DNA of 64,000 nucleotides from Coriobacteriaceae bacterium (GCA_025993015.1 DAJPFV010000001.1:496001-560000); one strand, 5' to 3'; positions 49,777 to 59,284 are shown, counted from the stretch's first letter. Translations and numbers: made by a program. The notes: generated from the sequence alone by a model not told the origin.

Positions 49777-51780
49777 ATGAAGCTCGACACTCTGTTCTCT
49801 CCCATGAAAATCGGATCTTGCGAGATCCCGAACAGGCTTGTCGTCCCCGCCATGGTCACCAACTACTGCAACCTCGAGGGCACCATCACCGAGCGTTACC
49901 TTCGCTACATGGAGGAGAAGGCCCGCGGAGGCTGGGGCCTGCTCATCACCGAGGACTACTGCGTCCAGGAGAACCGTAAGGGCTACACGCGCATCCCCGG
50001 CCTATGGAACGACGGCCAGATCGAGGGCAACAAGGACCTGACCGCCGCCGTTCACGCCCACGGCTCCAAGATCTTCTGCCAGATGTACCACCCCGGTCGC
50101 CAGGTCATGCCCCAGTCGACCTTTGGCCTCGACCTCGTCGCGCCCAGCGCCACCACCTGCCCCGCATGCCAGGGCCCCGCTCGCGACATGACCATCGACG
50201 AGATCACCACCCTCGTGGACGACTTCGGCTCGGCCGCCGGCCGCGCCAAGGAAGCCGGCTTCGACGGCATCGAGCTGCACTGCGCCCACGGCTACTTGCT
50301 GGCCGAGTTCCTCTCCCCCGCCATCAACCGTCGCGTCGACCAATACGGCGGCTGTTTTGCGAACCGCGTGCGCATCGTGGACGAGATCATCGTTTCTATG
50401 CGCGAGCGCGTGGGGGAGGACTTCCCCATCATCGTCCGCGTCTCCAGCGATGACCTCGTTCCCGGCGGCCGCACCATCGCCGAGACCCTGCAGCTGTGCC
50501 GTCATCTGGAGGAGGTCGGCTTCGACGGCATCAACTGCTCTAACGGCATGTACGCCAGCAAGCCCACCGACCAGGTCATCGCCCCCATGTTCACCCCGCA
50601 CGCCGTCAACATGGACCGCTGCGCCCTCATCAAGCAGGTCGTGAACATCCCCGTCATCCTCTCCAACCGCGTTAACGACCCCGAGATGGCCGACACCCTG
50701 CTCGCCATGGGCACCGCCGACTTCGTCGCCATGGGCCGCGGATCGCTCGCCGACCCCCACATGCCCAACAAGGCAAAGGCTGGCAAGACCTGCACCATCA
50801 GGCAGTGCATCGGCTGTCTGCAGGGCTGCGAGTTCCCGCTCTACATCGACTCCGAGGTAACCTGCTTGGTCAACCCCCGCGTCGGTCGTGAGTACGAGGA
50901 CGCCATGGACAAGGTCGAGACCGCCAAGAAGGTCATGGTCATCGGCGCCGGCCCCGCGGGCCTTCAGGCTGCCGAGGCTGCGGCAAAGCGAGGCCACGAC
51001 GTTACCGTGTACGAGGCCCAGGATCAGCTGGGCGGTCAGTTCCGCTCCGCAGCCTTCCCCGTCGGCAAGGGCGAGCTGTCCATGTACATCAGCAGCCTGC
51101 GCGCCAGCCTTGAGGAGCTCGATGCCAACGTCAACCTTGGCCAGGAGGTAGATGAGGACCTCATCGCCGCCAATAAACCCGACGCCATCGTGATCGCCAC
51201 CGGCGCCAAGCCCCTCACCCCTCCCATCCCCGGCATCGAGAACGCCGTTTTCGCCGAGGACGTCCTGCTTGGCAAGGCAATCGTCAACCCCGGCCCCGTC
51301 GTCGTATGCGGCGGCGGCGAGGTAGGCGCCGAGACGGCCGACTTCATCGCCCAGTACCGCGACGACGTCACCGTGATCGAGATGCGCGGCGAGCTGTGCC
51401 TGGACATGATGCCCATCACCAAGGGCGCGTTCATGGAAATGATGGCCCGTTCTGGCGTCAAGTCTCACGTCAACGCAACCGTCAAGTGCATCGAGAGCGG
51501 TGTAGAGGTCAACACCGACATCGCAAGTTGGAGCGGCGAGGCGGGCGCCGGTAGCCAGAACGCAACGGGCTTCGCCGTCGTCTATACCGATGCCCAGGGC
51601 GTCGAGCACAAGCTCCCCGCGGCGACGGTCGTCTCGGCATTCGGCTACAAGGCTTACAACCCGCTCGAGGAAATCGCCCGCAAGCACTGCGACAACGTGC
51701 AGGTAGTCGGCTGCGCCGTCAAGGCCGGTAACGCCGTCGTCGCCTCGCGCGAGGGTTACGAGGCGGGCCTGGCCATTTAG
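49777..51780 (+). CDS. Old yellow enzyme-type NADH:flavin oxidoreductase (BaiCD/2-enoate reductase-like), copy 1
   Basis: The ATG at 49777 with TTGGAGG gives 667 residues. An N-terminal FMN TIM barrel (1-340) has KIGSCEIPNRLVVPAM, the active-site CAHGYLLAEFLSP segment and GRGSLADPHMPNKA. The [4Fe-4S] cluster ligands lie in CIGCLQGCEFP and the later TCLVNP. The C-terminal half has FAD and NAD Rossmann motifs (VIGAGPAGLQAAEAA, CGGGEVGAETADF). Such three-cofactor enzymes reduce activated C=C bonds of enoates, bile-acid intermediates or xenobiotics. The substrate is not readable here. It ends before a strong terminator. Confidence 0.9.
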   Translation: MKLDTLFSPMKIGSCEIPNRLVVPAMVTNYCNLEGTITERYLRYMEEKARGGWGLLITEDYCVQENRKGYTRIPGLWNDGQIEGNKDLTAAVHAHGSKIFCQMYHPGRQVMPQSTFGLDLVAPSATTCPACQGPARDMTIDEITTLVDDFGSAAGRAKEAGFDGIELHCAHGYLLAEFLSPAINRRVDQYGGCFANRVRIVDEIIVSMRERVGEDFPIIVRVSSDDLVPGGRTIAETLQLCRHLEEVGFDGINCSNGMYASKPTDQVIAPMFTPHAVNMDRCALIKQVVNIPVILSNRVNDPEMADTLLAMGTADFVAMGRGSLADPHMPNKAKAGKTCTIRQCIGCLQGCEFPLYIDSEVTCLVNPRVGREYEDAMDKVETAKKVMVIGAGPAGLQAAEAAAKRGHDVTVYEAQDQLGGQFRSAAFPVGKGELSMYISSLRASLEELDANVNLGQEVDEDLIAANKPDAIVIATGAKPLTPPIPGIENAVFAEDVLLGKAIVNPGPVVVCGGGEVGAETADFIAQYRDDVTVIEMRGELCLDMMPITKGAFMEMMARSGVKSHVNATVKCIESGVEVNTDIASWSGEAGAGSQNATGFAVVYTDAQGVEHKLPAATVVSAFGYKAYNPLEEIARKHCDNVQVVGCAVKAGNAVVASREGYEAGLAI

Positions 51781-51834
51781 GGCCCAGATCCATTAACTTA
51801 GGTCCCCACTTCCTTACGGGAAGCAAGAACAACA

Positions 51835-51866
51835 AGGGAGGCAATCGTGCACACGATTGTCTCCCT
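51835..51866 (+). terminator. Terminator of the first enoate reductase gene
   Basis: AGGGAGGCAATCGTG pairs with CACGATTGTCTCCCT around CA (one mismatch), followed by TTCGTTTTT. Confidence 0.9.
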
Positions 51867-51995
51867 TTCGTTTTTGGTGTCCGTAACTAACGTATGCACA
51901 CCACCCGCAAACCTTTACAGCCCGCACTCAACCACCTGCGGCTGACCGGGAATACGGGAATAATTGAGCCGTTATCCCGGGTGGGAATGGGCTCG

Positions 51996-52448
51996 CTAAT
52001 CAACCACAACGCTGCCGTTCTGCGTCACCGTCACGGTCATGCCGTCAGCTACGTAGCTCAAAAACTCCTCGCCCAGGCAGTCGATCACCGGCATGGGCGT
52101 GGCGTTGCCCAGCCACACGTCTTGCAGGATGGCGCCAGCAGCGGCCAGCGAGTCTATCTCCTCGCTAAACAGCAGGCACGCGGGCTGCCTGTCCATGGCC
52201 ACGGCGCAGTACAGTACCAGGCCACCGGTGGTCGAACCTATGGTCGCGGGCAGGCACAGTGCCTTGCCGCGCATCTTCTTGCCGTACAGGTCGGGGTTGT
52301 TCTGGTCGCCACAGGTCGACTCCTTGTCGCCAAACTGCAACGCTTTCTGAAACGACGCGAGCGTGTTGAGCCCGCCGTAGCTCACGAGTGCCGTCGCGCT
52401 TACGGTCCCGGGCACCACCACACGCCCCGTAAACGTCTTTGTCATCAT
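51996..52448 (-). CDS. Aconitase X small (swivel) subunit, DUF126
   Basis: The start at 52448 (or 52445) gives 150 residues. The sequence FTGRVVVPGTVSATALVSYGG followed by GKALCLPATIGSTTGG is the DUF126 swivelling domain of aconitase X, with the Ser of GSTTGG at the active site. It overlaps the large-subunit gene by four bases, so the subunits are made together. Aconitase X enzymes are dehydratases; the known bacterial substrate is cis-3-hydroxy-L-proline. Confidence 0.88.
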   Translation of the reverse strand: MMTKTFTGRVVVPGTVSATALVSYGGLNTLASFQKALQFGDKESTCGDQNNPDLYGKKMRGKALCLPATIGSTTGGLVLYCAVAMDRQPACLLFSEEIDSLAAAGAILQDVWLGNATPMPVIDCLGEEFLSYVADGMTVTVTQNGSVVVD

Positions 52449-53719
52449 CGCGCTCCCTTCGTGAGGATGTCCAGAATCTCGTCGTCGGTGTAATAGCGCG
52501 CGCTCGAATACGTGCGCAGCTTGTTTGAGTTCGTGATCACGGGCATCTTCGCGCTCAGCGGGTTGTTCATATACATGAGCGGGCAGATGCTCGACACCAC
52601 CACGCCCGCCGCATCCAGCACGCGCGCAGCCGGCGTGGTCGCAAAGCGCTTCGCCACCGCGGGTGCCGCCGTAAACACACACGGCACGCTCACGCGCGTG
52701 CGGCCGGCCTCGGCCAGTCCCTGCGCTATGCGCTCGCTCCACTGCTCGAGCTGCTCCATACTCATATGCGGGCACCCCATAAAGCACAGTTTGGGTTTGG
52801 CGTCCGCGTTCTTCCACACCACCGGGTAGCTCGCGCGCACGCGCTCAAGCTCGGCGTCGTCGATCACATACACCTGCGCACCCTCGCGCACGAGCGTGCG
52901 GCCCTGCTCTCGCGCCTCAGGCGTCAGCCCCTCCACGTGGCACAGGCCCACCGAGCCGTTCGACGCGCACGCCGCACCCATGTCCTTCAGGTACGCCTTC
53001 GCGCTGCCATCGAGCTCATCGCCCAGCCACGCGTCCAGCCCTGTGATGTAAGGCACGTCGGCCATCACGCGCATGCCGATGGCCGAACCCAAAAGCTGCG
53101 CCTCGGGCCTTCGCTCGCAGCGTACCTCGACCACCCAGTCGGCGCGTCTGCCGTCGTCGGTCAGCAGACCAAACCGTGGCACGAACCCGCACACCGACCC
53201 CATCAAATCGATGATGCCCGAGTTGCGGTTGCATCGCGCGCCCAGCACCGAGTTCGCATACACCACGGCAGACGACTCCGACCAGCTCAGCACATCGCCC
53301 ATCGCGGGCACGTTGCCCACCTCGTCCATGTAGCACGTGCATGTGAACGCGTCGTCGCCCATCAGCCCCAACTCGCGCAACTGCCCCTCGTAAAAATCCT
53401 GCTTGCTGTACATGAAGTGCTTAAAGATGATCTTCTGCAAAAAGCTCGCCGGCACGTTGTCATCCAACGGCCTGGGGTCTACCGAGAAACCCATCTGGCT
53501 CACGGCCCCTTCGTCTATGAGCTTGCCCATCAGCTCGTACACCGGCCCCAGCGCCTTGAGCCCAAAGCTCGTCACAAGGTGGTTGTACTTGCTCGTCACG
53601 CTCACCATCTCGTCGGCACCGTACAGGTCGCCGTAGCGCACGAGCGTCTCGAGCACCTTCGCCATCGTCTCGCCGCGCTCGCCGGCGAGCATCGCCTCTT
53701 GTTCGGCGGTCAGTTTCAT
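52445..53719 (-). CDS. Aconitase X catalytic subunit, DUF521
   Basis: The 424-residue protein has MKLTAEQEAMLAGERGE, typical of the family. Conserved cysteines that bind the Fe-S cluster lie in CTCYMDEVG, ARCNRNSG, CFMGCPHMS and SSICPLMYMNNP. With the swivel subunit it should dehydrate a hydroxy acid. In bacteria AcnX converts cis-3-hydroxyproline to pyrroline-2-carboxylate, while the archaeal form acts on mevalonate 5-phosphate. The operon context favours a hydroxylated amino-acid or imino-acid substrate. Spacing to the upstream reductase gene is 17 bp. Confidence 0.9.
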   Translation of the reverse strand: MKLTAEQEAMLAGERGETMAKVLETLVRYGDLYGADEMVSVTSKYNHLVTSFGLKALGPVYELMGKLIDEGAVSQMGFSVDPRPLDDNVPASFLQKIIFKHFMYSKQDFYEGQLRELGLMGDDAFTCTCYMDEVGNVPAMGDVLSWSESSAVVYANSVLGARCNRNSGIIDLMGSVCGFVPRFGLLTDDGRRADWVVEVRCERRPEAQLLGSAIGMRVMADVPYITGLDAWLGDELDGSAKAYLKDMGAACASNGSVGLCHVEGLTPEAREQGRTLVREGAQVYVIDDAELERVRASYPVVWKNADAKPKLCFMGCPHMSMEQLEQWSERIAQGLAEAGRTRVSVPCVFTAAPAVAKRFATTPAARVLDAAGVVVSSICPLMYMNNPLSAKMPVITNSNKLRTYSSARYYTDDEILDILTKGAR

Positions 53720-53736
53720 AGCTTTCCCCCTTCTTC

Positions 53737-55800
53737 TTACAGCGTCATCGCCACGTCGTACGCGCGCCAGATCACGCTGCGCAGATTGCCCACGCCGTTG
53801 CAGTCGCCCACCAGGCGAACGCCACGGCCCGATCTCGCAAGCGGCGCAGGCGTGTACCCCGTGGCCGTCACCACGGCGTCGGCTTCGATGTCAAACGTCG
53901 TACCGTCCGCGTGCCTGCAGCTCACGCGCAGGCCAGCGTCCCCGGTGCGCGCGATGCCGACAAGCGTGGTCTCAAGATGCACAGGCACCTGCTTCCAGGC
54001 GAACCACTCGCGCAGGTACGAGCTGTTGGCCAGGCATACGCCCTTCTGCGCCACCAGGTCGTCGGCCATCTCGACAATCTCGACGTCGCGCCCCTCGAGC
54101 GCGGCGTCGTAGGCCACCTCACAGCCGGTCAGGCCGCCGCCCACCACCACAACGCGCTGCGCCGCGGGCGGATTCTCCAGGTAGTCGCACGCCTCACGCG
54201 CCAGCTCTATGCCGGGGACGGGCAGCGTGCGCGGGGTCGAGCCCGTCGCAACCACCACAGGGCCGTCGAGCTCGGTAATGTCGCGCACCTCGTCACCCAG
54301 GCGCACGTCCACGTTAAGCTGTACCATCTGCCGCTCATACCAGGCAAGCAAGTCACGCATCTTATCCTTGTAGCTTGCCCGCGCGGCAGCGACGAACACG
54401 CCGCCCAGGCGCTCGCCGCACTCGTGAATCACCGGACGATGGCCTCGCAACGCCAGCACACGGGCGCACTCCATGCCGCCGATGCCGCCGCCCACGATGT
54501 GGATCGTCTTGGGCGACGAGGTCGGCTTGATGTAGTGGCGCGACGCCTGCATGGTCTCGGCGTTCACGGCACAACGCGCCAGATGCAAAGAATCCATAAG
54601 GTCCTGGTCGTTGGCCACACCCTTGTAGTGGCACATGTTAAAGCAGCCGTTATGGCACAGGATGCACGGGCGGATATCGGCCTCTCGACCCGCTTTAAGC
54701 TTCGACACCCAAGCAGGATCGGCCAAGAACGGCCGAGCGAAGCCTGCGGCGTCGATACGTTTCTCGGCGATGGCCGCGGCGGCGTCGGCGGGCTCCATGC
54801 GTCCGGCGCATACGACGGGCACGTCGATGTGCCGGCGCAGCTCGGCCACGTCGTCTAGGTTGCAGTTCTTGGGCATGTAGATAGGCGGGTGGGCCCAGTA
54901 CCAGGCGTCATAGGTACCGTTATCGCAGTTGAACATGTCGCAGCCTGCGTCGGCCAGGTAGCGCGCAGCCTCGATGGACTCGGCCATGTCGCGGCCGGCC
55001 TCTACGAACTGCTCGCCAGGAAGTGCGCCTTGACGCAGCCCCTTCGTCTTGGATTCGACGCTGTAGCGGATGGACACGGGAAAGTCGTCGCCGCAGGCAC
55101 GCTTGATGGCACGTACGATCTCGGCCGCGAAACGATACCGGTTCTCCAGGCTGCCGCCGTACTCATCGGTGCGCTTGTTCACGTATTTCAGGGCGAACTG
55201 GTCGAGCAGATAGCCCTCATGGACGGCGTGCACCTCGACACCGTCGACACCTGCCTCCTTGAGCAGACGCGACGACTCGGCGAACGACTCGATGATCTGG
55301 TCGATCTCGGGCTTGGTGATCTCACGCGACGGCACCTTGTCCGACCAGCGGTTGGGCGAGGCGCTCGGCGCGGCGCAGATGCGCTCGAGGTCCATGACGG
55401 GCTTGGCAGCGGCGCGCAGGACCGGGTTCGTGTAGAGCGCCTCCATGAGCGGACTGATGGTGAACGATCGGCCGAAGCCTGCCGTGAGCTGCACGAACAG
55501 CTTGGCGCCGGTTGCATGGAACACAGGCATCCACACCGCTAGGTCGCGGTACATCTTCTTGTTCTTGTGTAACCATTGGCCGAACATCGGGTTGTACACC
55601 GGCTGGCATCCGGGCAGCACCAGGCCGGCATCGTGCTTGGCCACCTCGAGGAGGAACTCGGCTCCTGCACGGTCGAAATGGTTCTTTTCCATCCAACCGA
55701 ACAGGTCGGTGCCACCCATCGACGTCATGACGATGCGGTTCTTGATAGCGAGAGAACCTATGGTCCAAGGCTCAAAGAGAGGCGCGAGGGTATCGTTCAC
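53737..55800 (-). CDS. Old yellow enzyme-type NADH:flavin oxidoreductase, copy 2
   Basis: GTG at 55800, preceded by AAGGAG, gives 687 residues. The FMN barrel has SLAIKNRIVMTSMGG, the VHAVHEGYLLDQFAL active-site strand and ARPFLADPAW. The iron-sulfur ligands are in CILCHNGCFNMC, and the FAD/NAD half has VGGGIGGMECARVLALRG and VVVVGGGLTGCEV. Compared with copy 1 it has a different barrel loop and is more diverged than a recent duplicate. In this operon it likely reduces the unsaturated product of aconitase X or a substrate upstream of it. Confidence 0.9.
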   Translation of the reverse strand: MNDTLAPLFEPWTIGSLAIKNRIVMTSMGGTDLFGWMEKNHFDRAGAEFLLEVAKHDAGLVLPGCQPVYNPMFGQWLHKNKKMYRDLAVWMPVFHATGAKLFVQLTAGFGRSFTISPLMEALYTNPVLRAAAKPVMDLERICAAPSASPNRWSDKVPSREITKPEIDQIIESFAESSRLLKEAGVDGVEVHAVHEGYLLDQFALKYVNKRTDEYGGSLENRYRFAAEIVRAIKRACGDDFPVSIRYSVESKTKGLRQGALPGEQFVEAGRDMAESIEAARYLADAGCDMFNCDNGTYDAWYWAHPPIYMPKNCNLDDVAELRRHIDVPVVCAGRMEPADAAAAIAEKRIDAAGFARPFLADPAWVSKLKAGREADIRPCILCHNGCFNMCHYKGVANDQDLMDSLHLARCAVNAETMQASRHYIKPTSSPKTIHIVGGGIGGMECARVLALRGHRPVIHECGERLGGVFVAAARASYKDKMRDLLAWYERQMVQLNVDVRLGDEVRDITELDGPVVVATGSTPRTLPVPGIELAREACDYLENPPAAQRVVVVGGGLTGCEVAYDAALEGRDVEIVEMADDLVAQKGVCLANSSYLREWFAWKQVPVHLETTLVGIARTGDAGLRVSCRHADGTTFDIEADAVVTATGYTPAPLARSGRGVRLVGDCNGVGNLRSVIWRAYDVAMTL

Positions 55801-55809
55801 GGGTGCTCC

Positions 55810-57000
55810 TTACAGCTTGTAGGTGATCCAGGCGCTTGCGTCGTCAAAGTTCTCGTTGGGGACCCAGTACATCACGCGGTCGGTGAGGTTGTACACGACG
55901 CTGTGAACGGTGATGGTGTTGGCGTCGTCGTTGTTCCAGCTACGACGACCCACGGCGGCGAGCACATCCATAGCCGCAGACTCGTCGGCCACGATGCCGT
56001 CGGTCGCGGACAGGCGCGTGTAGAGTTCGTTGTAGCGGTCGAGGCCTTTCTTGGCATCGTCGGAGGCGTAGTAGTTGGGCTCGAGCACGAAGTTCGTGAC
56101 CCACTGGTAGTCCGCCGCAGCCTCGACCTCGCCGAACGCGGCATCGTCGTCGTTGTAGGTCACACGCAGCTCACGGGCGGAACCGTCGGTGTCGGTGTCG
56201 TCGTCTGCGGCAACCCACTCGAAGATGGCGCTGCGGCCGGATGCGTCGGCCACCATGTAGTGGTAGCTCGTGCCTGCCGAGTCATGCATGTCGTAAGACT
56301 GGGCGATCTCGACGGCCTCGTCCAGATCGTCGGCGTAATCGAGCACGAGACGAAGGAAGGTGGTGGTGGTCATGTCGGGTTTATCGGTATCTTGGTTCGT
56401 GGCCGTGACCTCGCCCTCGGGACCCTGGTAGGTCATGTAGACGCCACAGCTCACGCCGGCGTCGTTCATGCCGTCGAGCGGCGCGTAGACGGCAGCCAGG
56501 CAGGTGAGGCGGTCCTTGAGGCCGTCGACCTCGGACTCGGCGTCCATGTCCAGCAGGCCCAGGTCGACCGTGGAGACCGTGGCGTGGCGGTCGCCCGAGG
56601 CGGAAGTGTGCACGATGGCGGCGTGCGTGGTGTGCATATCGTAGTTGCGGGCGAACAGCGCGTCGCCGGCGGCCGTGGAGGCGGTGAACGACGAGCAGCC
56701 GATCTGGGGCGTGGGCATGGAGATGTCGACGACACCCTTCGTGATGTTGCCGATGACGAAGTCGATGAGCTCGGCGTCGCTCGAAACGCCGCCCTGCTCG
56801 ACGAACTTGTCGATGTAGTAGTCGCCGGCCATGGTCATCTCGTAGACGTTAGCATCACCGTGGCTTGCGTTGCGCTCGCGGATCTTGTGGAAGCTGGCCA
56901 CGGAGGCGATCTCGTCTTTCCAGGTGAAGCCGATGGTGCCCACGAGGGCCACAATGACAAGCACCAGGACGATGACGATTTTCTTTACGGTCTTCTTCAT
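55810..57000 (-). CDS. Membrane-anchored Ntn linear-amide hydrolase (NAAA/C45-like)
   Basis: The ATG at 57000 (AAAGGAG nine bases upstream; GTG at 57006 possible) gives 396 residues. Residues 8-26 form an N-terminal membrane anchor. The likely nucleophile is Cys102 in QIGCSSFTAS, followed by GDALFARNYDMH, the pattern of the choloylglycine hydrolase/acid ceramidase-like superfamily. The enzyme would have to cut before that cysteine to expose it. GMNDAGVSCGVYMTY and YHYMVADASGRSAIFEW are later conserved strands. It probably removes an acyl group from an amide outside the cell. First structural gene of the operon; gap to the reductase is 9 bp. Confidence 0.78.
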   Translation of the reverse strand: MKKTVKKIVIVLVLVIVALVGTIGFTWKDEIASVASFHKIRERNASHGDANVYEMTMAGDYYIDKFVEQGGVSSDAELIDFVIGNITKGVVDISMPTPQIGCSSFTASTAAGDALFARNYDMHTTHAAIVHTSASGDRHATVSTVDLGLLDMDAESEVDGLKDRLTCLAAVYAPLDGMNDAGVSCGVYMTYQGPEGEVTATNQDTDKPDMTTTTFLRLVLDYADDLDEAVEIAQSYDMHDSAGTSYHYMVADASGRSAIFEWVAADDDTDTDGSARELRVTYNDDDAAFGEVEAAADYQWVTNFVLEPNYYASDDAKKGLDRYNELYTRLSATDGIVADESAAMDVLAAVGRRSWNNDDANTITVHSVVYNLTDRVMYWVPNENFDDASAWITYKL

Positions 57001-57019
57001 GTACACGTTCTCCTTTCAT

Positions 57020-57038
57020 TCAGCACACTGTGTGCTGA
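57020..57038. promoter_or_regulatory. TetR operator before the hydrolase gene
   Basis: TCAGCACACTGTGTGCTGA, a perfect 9-bp-arm palindrome, 20 bp before the hydrolase start. Near-identical copy at 57731. Confidence 0.85.
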
Positions 57039-57117
57039 GATGGGCAAAAGAAGCGGCGATAGGTATGGGACCTACCGCCGAAAAGATGGTGGCAAACGGG
57101 TGCGCCGGGTGCAGCCC

Positions 57118-57699
57118 TTAAGACCTCATGCCCGAAAGCATGAGGTCGAAGCCGTAGCGGAAGCGCGCCAGCGCCTCGTTCTCGGGAATGCCGCGGCCGA
57201 GCGCATCGGCGTTGAACCCGCGGATAAAGCACCAGATGGCATACGAGGACTGCGCCTCGTCTAGGTCGGCACGCACCACGCCGAGCTGTTTGCCCTGCGT
57301 GATAAGCGCACGAATCTCGCGATCCCACCAGGCGAAGTTTTCTTCCCCCGCCGAGTCGGCCTCGAACACGAACTGGTTGAAGTTCTGCTTGGCGACGTAG
57401 GACAGGTGCAGCGTGCGCGCAGCGATGTGATGCACGTGTTCGAAGAAGTCACCCTCGCCGTCATACGGTGCGCACAGGCTTTCGCGCACCTTGCCGGCGA
57501 TGTCGCGATACACGATATCGAGCACCTCGTCGATATTGGCGAAGCGGTTGTAGAACACGCGGTTCGTGATGTGCAGGTCCTTGAGGACATCGCGCACGGT
57601 AAGACTCGCGTAGCCGCGCTCGCACGCGAGGCGTCGCACGCTCGCGACGATCTCATCCGACGTGCCGTCCACGATGCGTGTGGGTTTATTGGCGTCCAT
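57118..57699 (-). CDS. TetR-family regulator of the hydrolase/enoate reductase/AcnX operon
   Basis: From the ATG at 57699 (GGAGG upstream), 193 residues. The helix-turn-helix is YASLTVRDVLKDLHITNRVFYNRFANIDE. The C-terminal ligand domain contains QNFNQFVFEADSAG. Identical-type palindromes precede this gene and the next one on the same strand, so it represses itself and the operon until its ligand binds. Confidence 0.9.
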   Translation of the reverse strand: MDANKPTRIVDGTSDEIVASVRRLACERGYASLTVRDVLKDLHITNRVFYNRFANIDEVLDIVYRDIAGKVRESLCAPYDGEGDFFEHVHHIAARTLHLSYVAKQNFNQFVFEADSAGEENFAWWDREIRALITQGKQLGVVRADLDEAQSSYAIWCFIRGFNADALGRGIPENEALARFRYGFDLMLSGMRS

Positions 57700-57730
57700 G
57701 ACCCTCCTCACGAAGTCACCTATCAATCGT

Positions 57731-57749
57731 TCAGCACACAGTGTGCTGG
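57731..57749. promoter_or_regulatory. TetR operator before the regulator gene
   Basis: TCAGCACACAGTGTGCTGG, differing from the 57020 site at the centre and at the last base; 31 bp before the regulator start. Confidence 0.85.
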
Positions 57750-57861
57750 GTCATAATGACTGGATAGCGCAACCGTGTCAACGCGCTTCGCATGATGCAC
57801 AAAACCTGTTGCAATAACCGCCCGCGCAAAAGGGTCGATCTATCACTCAGCTGAAAAATGT

Positions 57862-58221
57862 TCAATGTGGCGCATCCGCGCTGGCAGACAGCGTCGATTG
57901 GCTCCAAAGGAGCATGTCGTTCAAGATCGGGGCGAAGCCTTGGCCGGCCTCGGTGAGCGTGTACTCCACCTTCGGCGGGATCTCCCTGTATATTTCGCGA
58001 TGTACAAGGCCGTCGGCCTCCAGCTCGCGCAGCTGCTTGGTGAGCGTTGACTGGGATATCCCGTCGAGCCTGCGCATGAGCTCGCCGAAGCGCTGCACCT
58101 CGCAGGCGTGGATGTACCAGAGGATGAGTATCTTCCACTTCCCGCCGATGACCGACTGAAGGCGCGCCATCGACTCGCAGCGCGCGACCTGGCGTTCGTC
58201 CATGAACTTGTTGCGTGCCAT
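57862..58221 (-). CDS. HxlR-family transcriptional regulator
   Basis: The 119-residue protein has an N-terminal Cys (RQVARCESMARLQSVIGGKWK), the HxlR core ILWYIHACEVQRFGELMRRLDGI and ISQSTLTKQLRELEADGLV, and a VEYTLTEAGQ wing. It is divergent from the radical SAM gene at 58352 and likely controls it. Confidence 0.9.
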   Translation of the reverse strand: MARNKFMDERQVARCESMARLQSVIGGKWKILILWYIHACEVQRFGELMRRLDGISQSTLTKQLRELEADGLVHREIYREIPPKVEYTLTEAGQGFAPILNDMLLWSQSTLSASADAPH

Positions 58222-58351
58222 ATGCTCTCCAAAGTGCTGCTTACGCCCAATAGTGCAGTATATGTTACTACTCCCAAATTAATATCGTACTTACATTTCG
58301 CGCACGGGCGCGCCATCCTTATCTCCGATACCCAGGAGACAAGGAGACGCC

Positions 58352-59284
58352 ATGCACTACACGGGAACGATATGGAGACCGCCCTACGAGGCCGACTCGC
58401 TCCTCTTGGAGGCGACAGCCGGGTGCACGCACGGTAAATGCAAGTTCTGCACGCTCTACGACGATCTGCCGTTCAAGTTCAGGCCGGCGGCGCAGGAGAC
58501 GATCGAGGCCGACCTATTGGAAGCCCAGACGTGGCTTCACGACCCCCTGCGGAAGGCCGAGCAGAGACTGTTCCGCCTTCCGAGCCCCAAGCGGTGCCGC
58601 GTGTTCCTGACGGGCGCTAACCCCTTTGGGCTGCGAGCCAAGCACCTTCTCGGCATTTCCGAGCTCGTTAAAAAGTACTTCCCGTCATGCGAGAGCATAG
58701 GCTGCTTCGCCCGCGTGACGGATGTTGCGCGCAAGGCAGATGACGAGCTTGCCGCGCTCGCCGATGCTGGGTACGACGGGCTCACGATCGGCGTCGAGAC
58801 CGGCGACGACGATGCGCTTTCGTTCATGTGCAAGGGGTACGCGGCAGCCGACGTAGTGGAGCAGTGTGCCCGGCTTGACGCAGCGGGCATAGGCTACGCC
58901 TTCTTCTATCTCGTCGGGGTGAGCGGAAAGGGCCGAGGCGTCATTGGCGCGAAGAAATCCGCCGCGATCTTCAACAAGACGAACCCGTGGCTTGTCGCGG
59001 CGAACATGCTCACGGTGTTCCCCAACTCGGAGCTCTACGGCGAGATCGAGCGCGGAAACTGGGCCGAGGAATCCGAGACCGAGAAGTACGAGGAGGTCAT
59101 GGCGCTCGTCGAGGGCTTGGCGATTCCCACCGAGTTCGCTATGCTCGGCGCATCGAACCCCGTCATGCTGCAAGGCAATCTACCGGTTCAGCGTCAAGCC
59201 ATACTCGGTGCGCTCGGCAGAATCATCTCGGAGATTGGGGAAGAGGAATTGCGCCGTTACCGCAAGACGCTTCGCCATCTGTAG
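58352..59284 (+). CDS. Radical SAM protein with C-x4-C-x2-C cluster
   Basis: The 310-residue enzyme has the cluster motif in ATAGCTHGKCKFCTLYDDL, where the three cysteines are spaced CX4CX2C, as in HemN/Elp3-like radical SAM proteins. VFLTGANPFGL and GLTIGVETGDDDAL are the SAM-binding strands, and FFYLVGVSGKGRG follows. The substrate is unknown. ACAAGGAG precedes the ATG. Confidence 0.88.
   Translation: MHYTGTIWRPPYEADSLLLEATAGCTHGKCKFCTLYDDLPFKFRPAAQETIEADLLEAQTWLHDPLRKAEQRLFRLPSPKRCRVFLTGANPFGLRAKHLLGISELVKKYFPSCESIGCFARVTDVARKADDELAALADAGYDGLTIGVETGDDDALSFMCKGYAAADVVEQCARLDAAGIGYAFFYLVGVSGKGRGVIGAKKSAAIFNKTNPWLVAANMLTVFPNSELYGEIERGNWAEESETEKYEEVMALVEGLAIPTEFAMLGASNPVMLQGNLPVQRQAILGALGRIISEIGEEELRRYRKTLRHL

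Noticed and set aside
50002..51687. A 561-codon minus-strand frame inside the first enoate reductase gene
   Set aside because: Antisense shadow; low complexity, no ribosome site, and the plus strand has full cofactor motifs.
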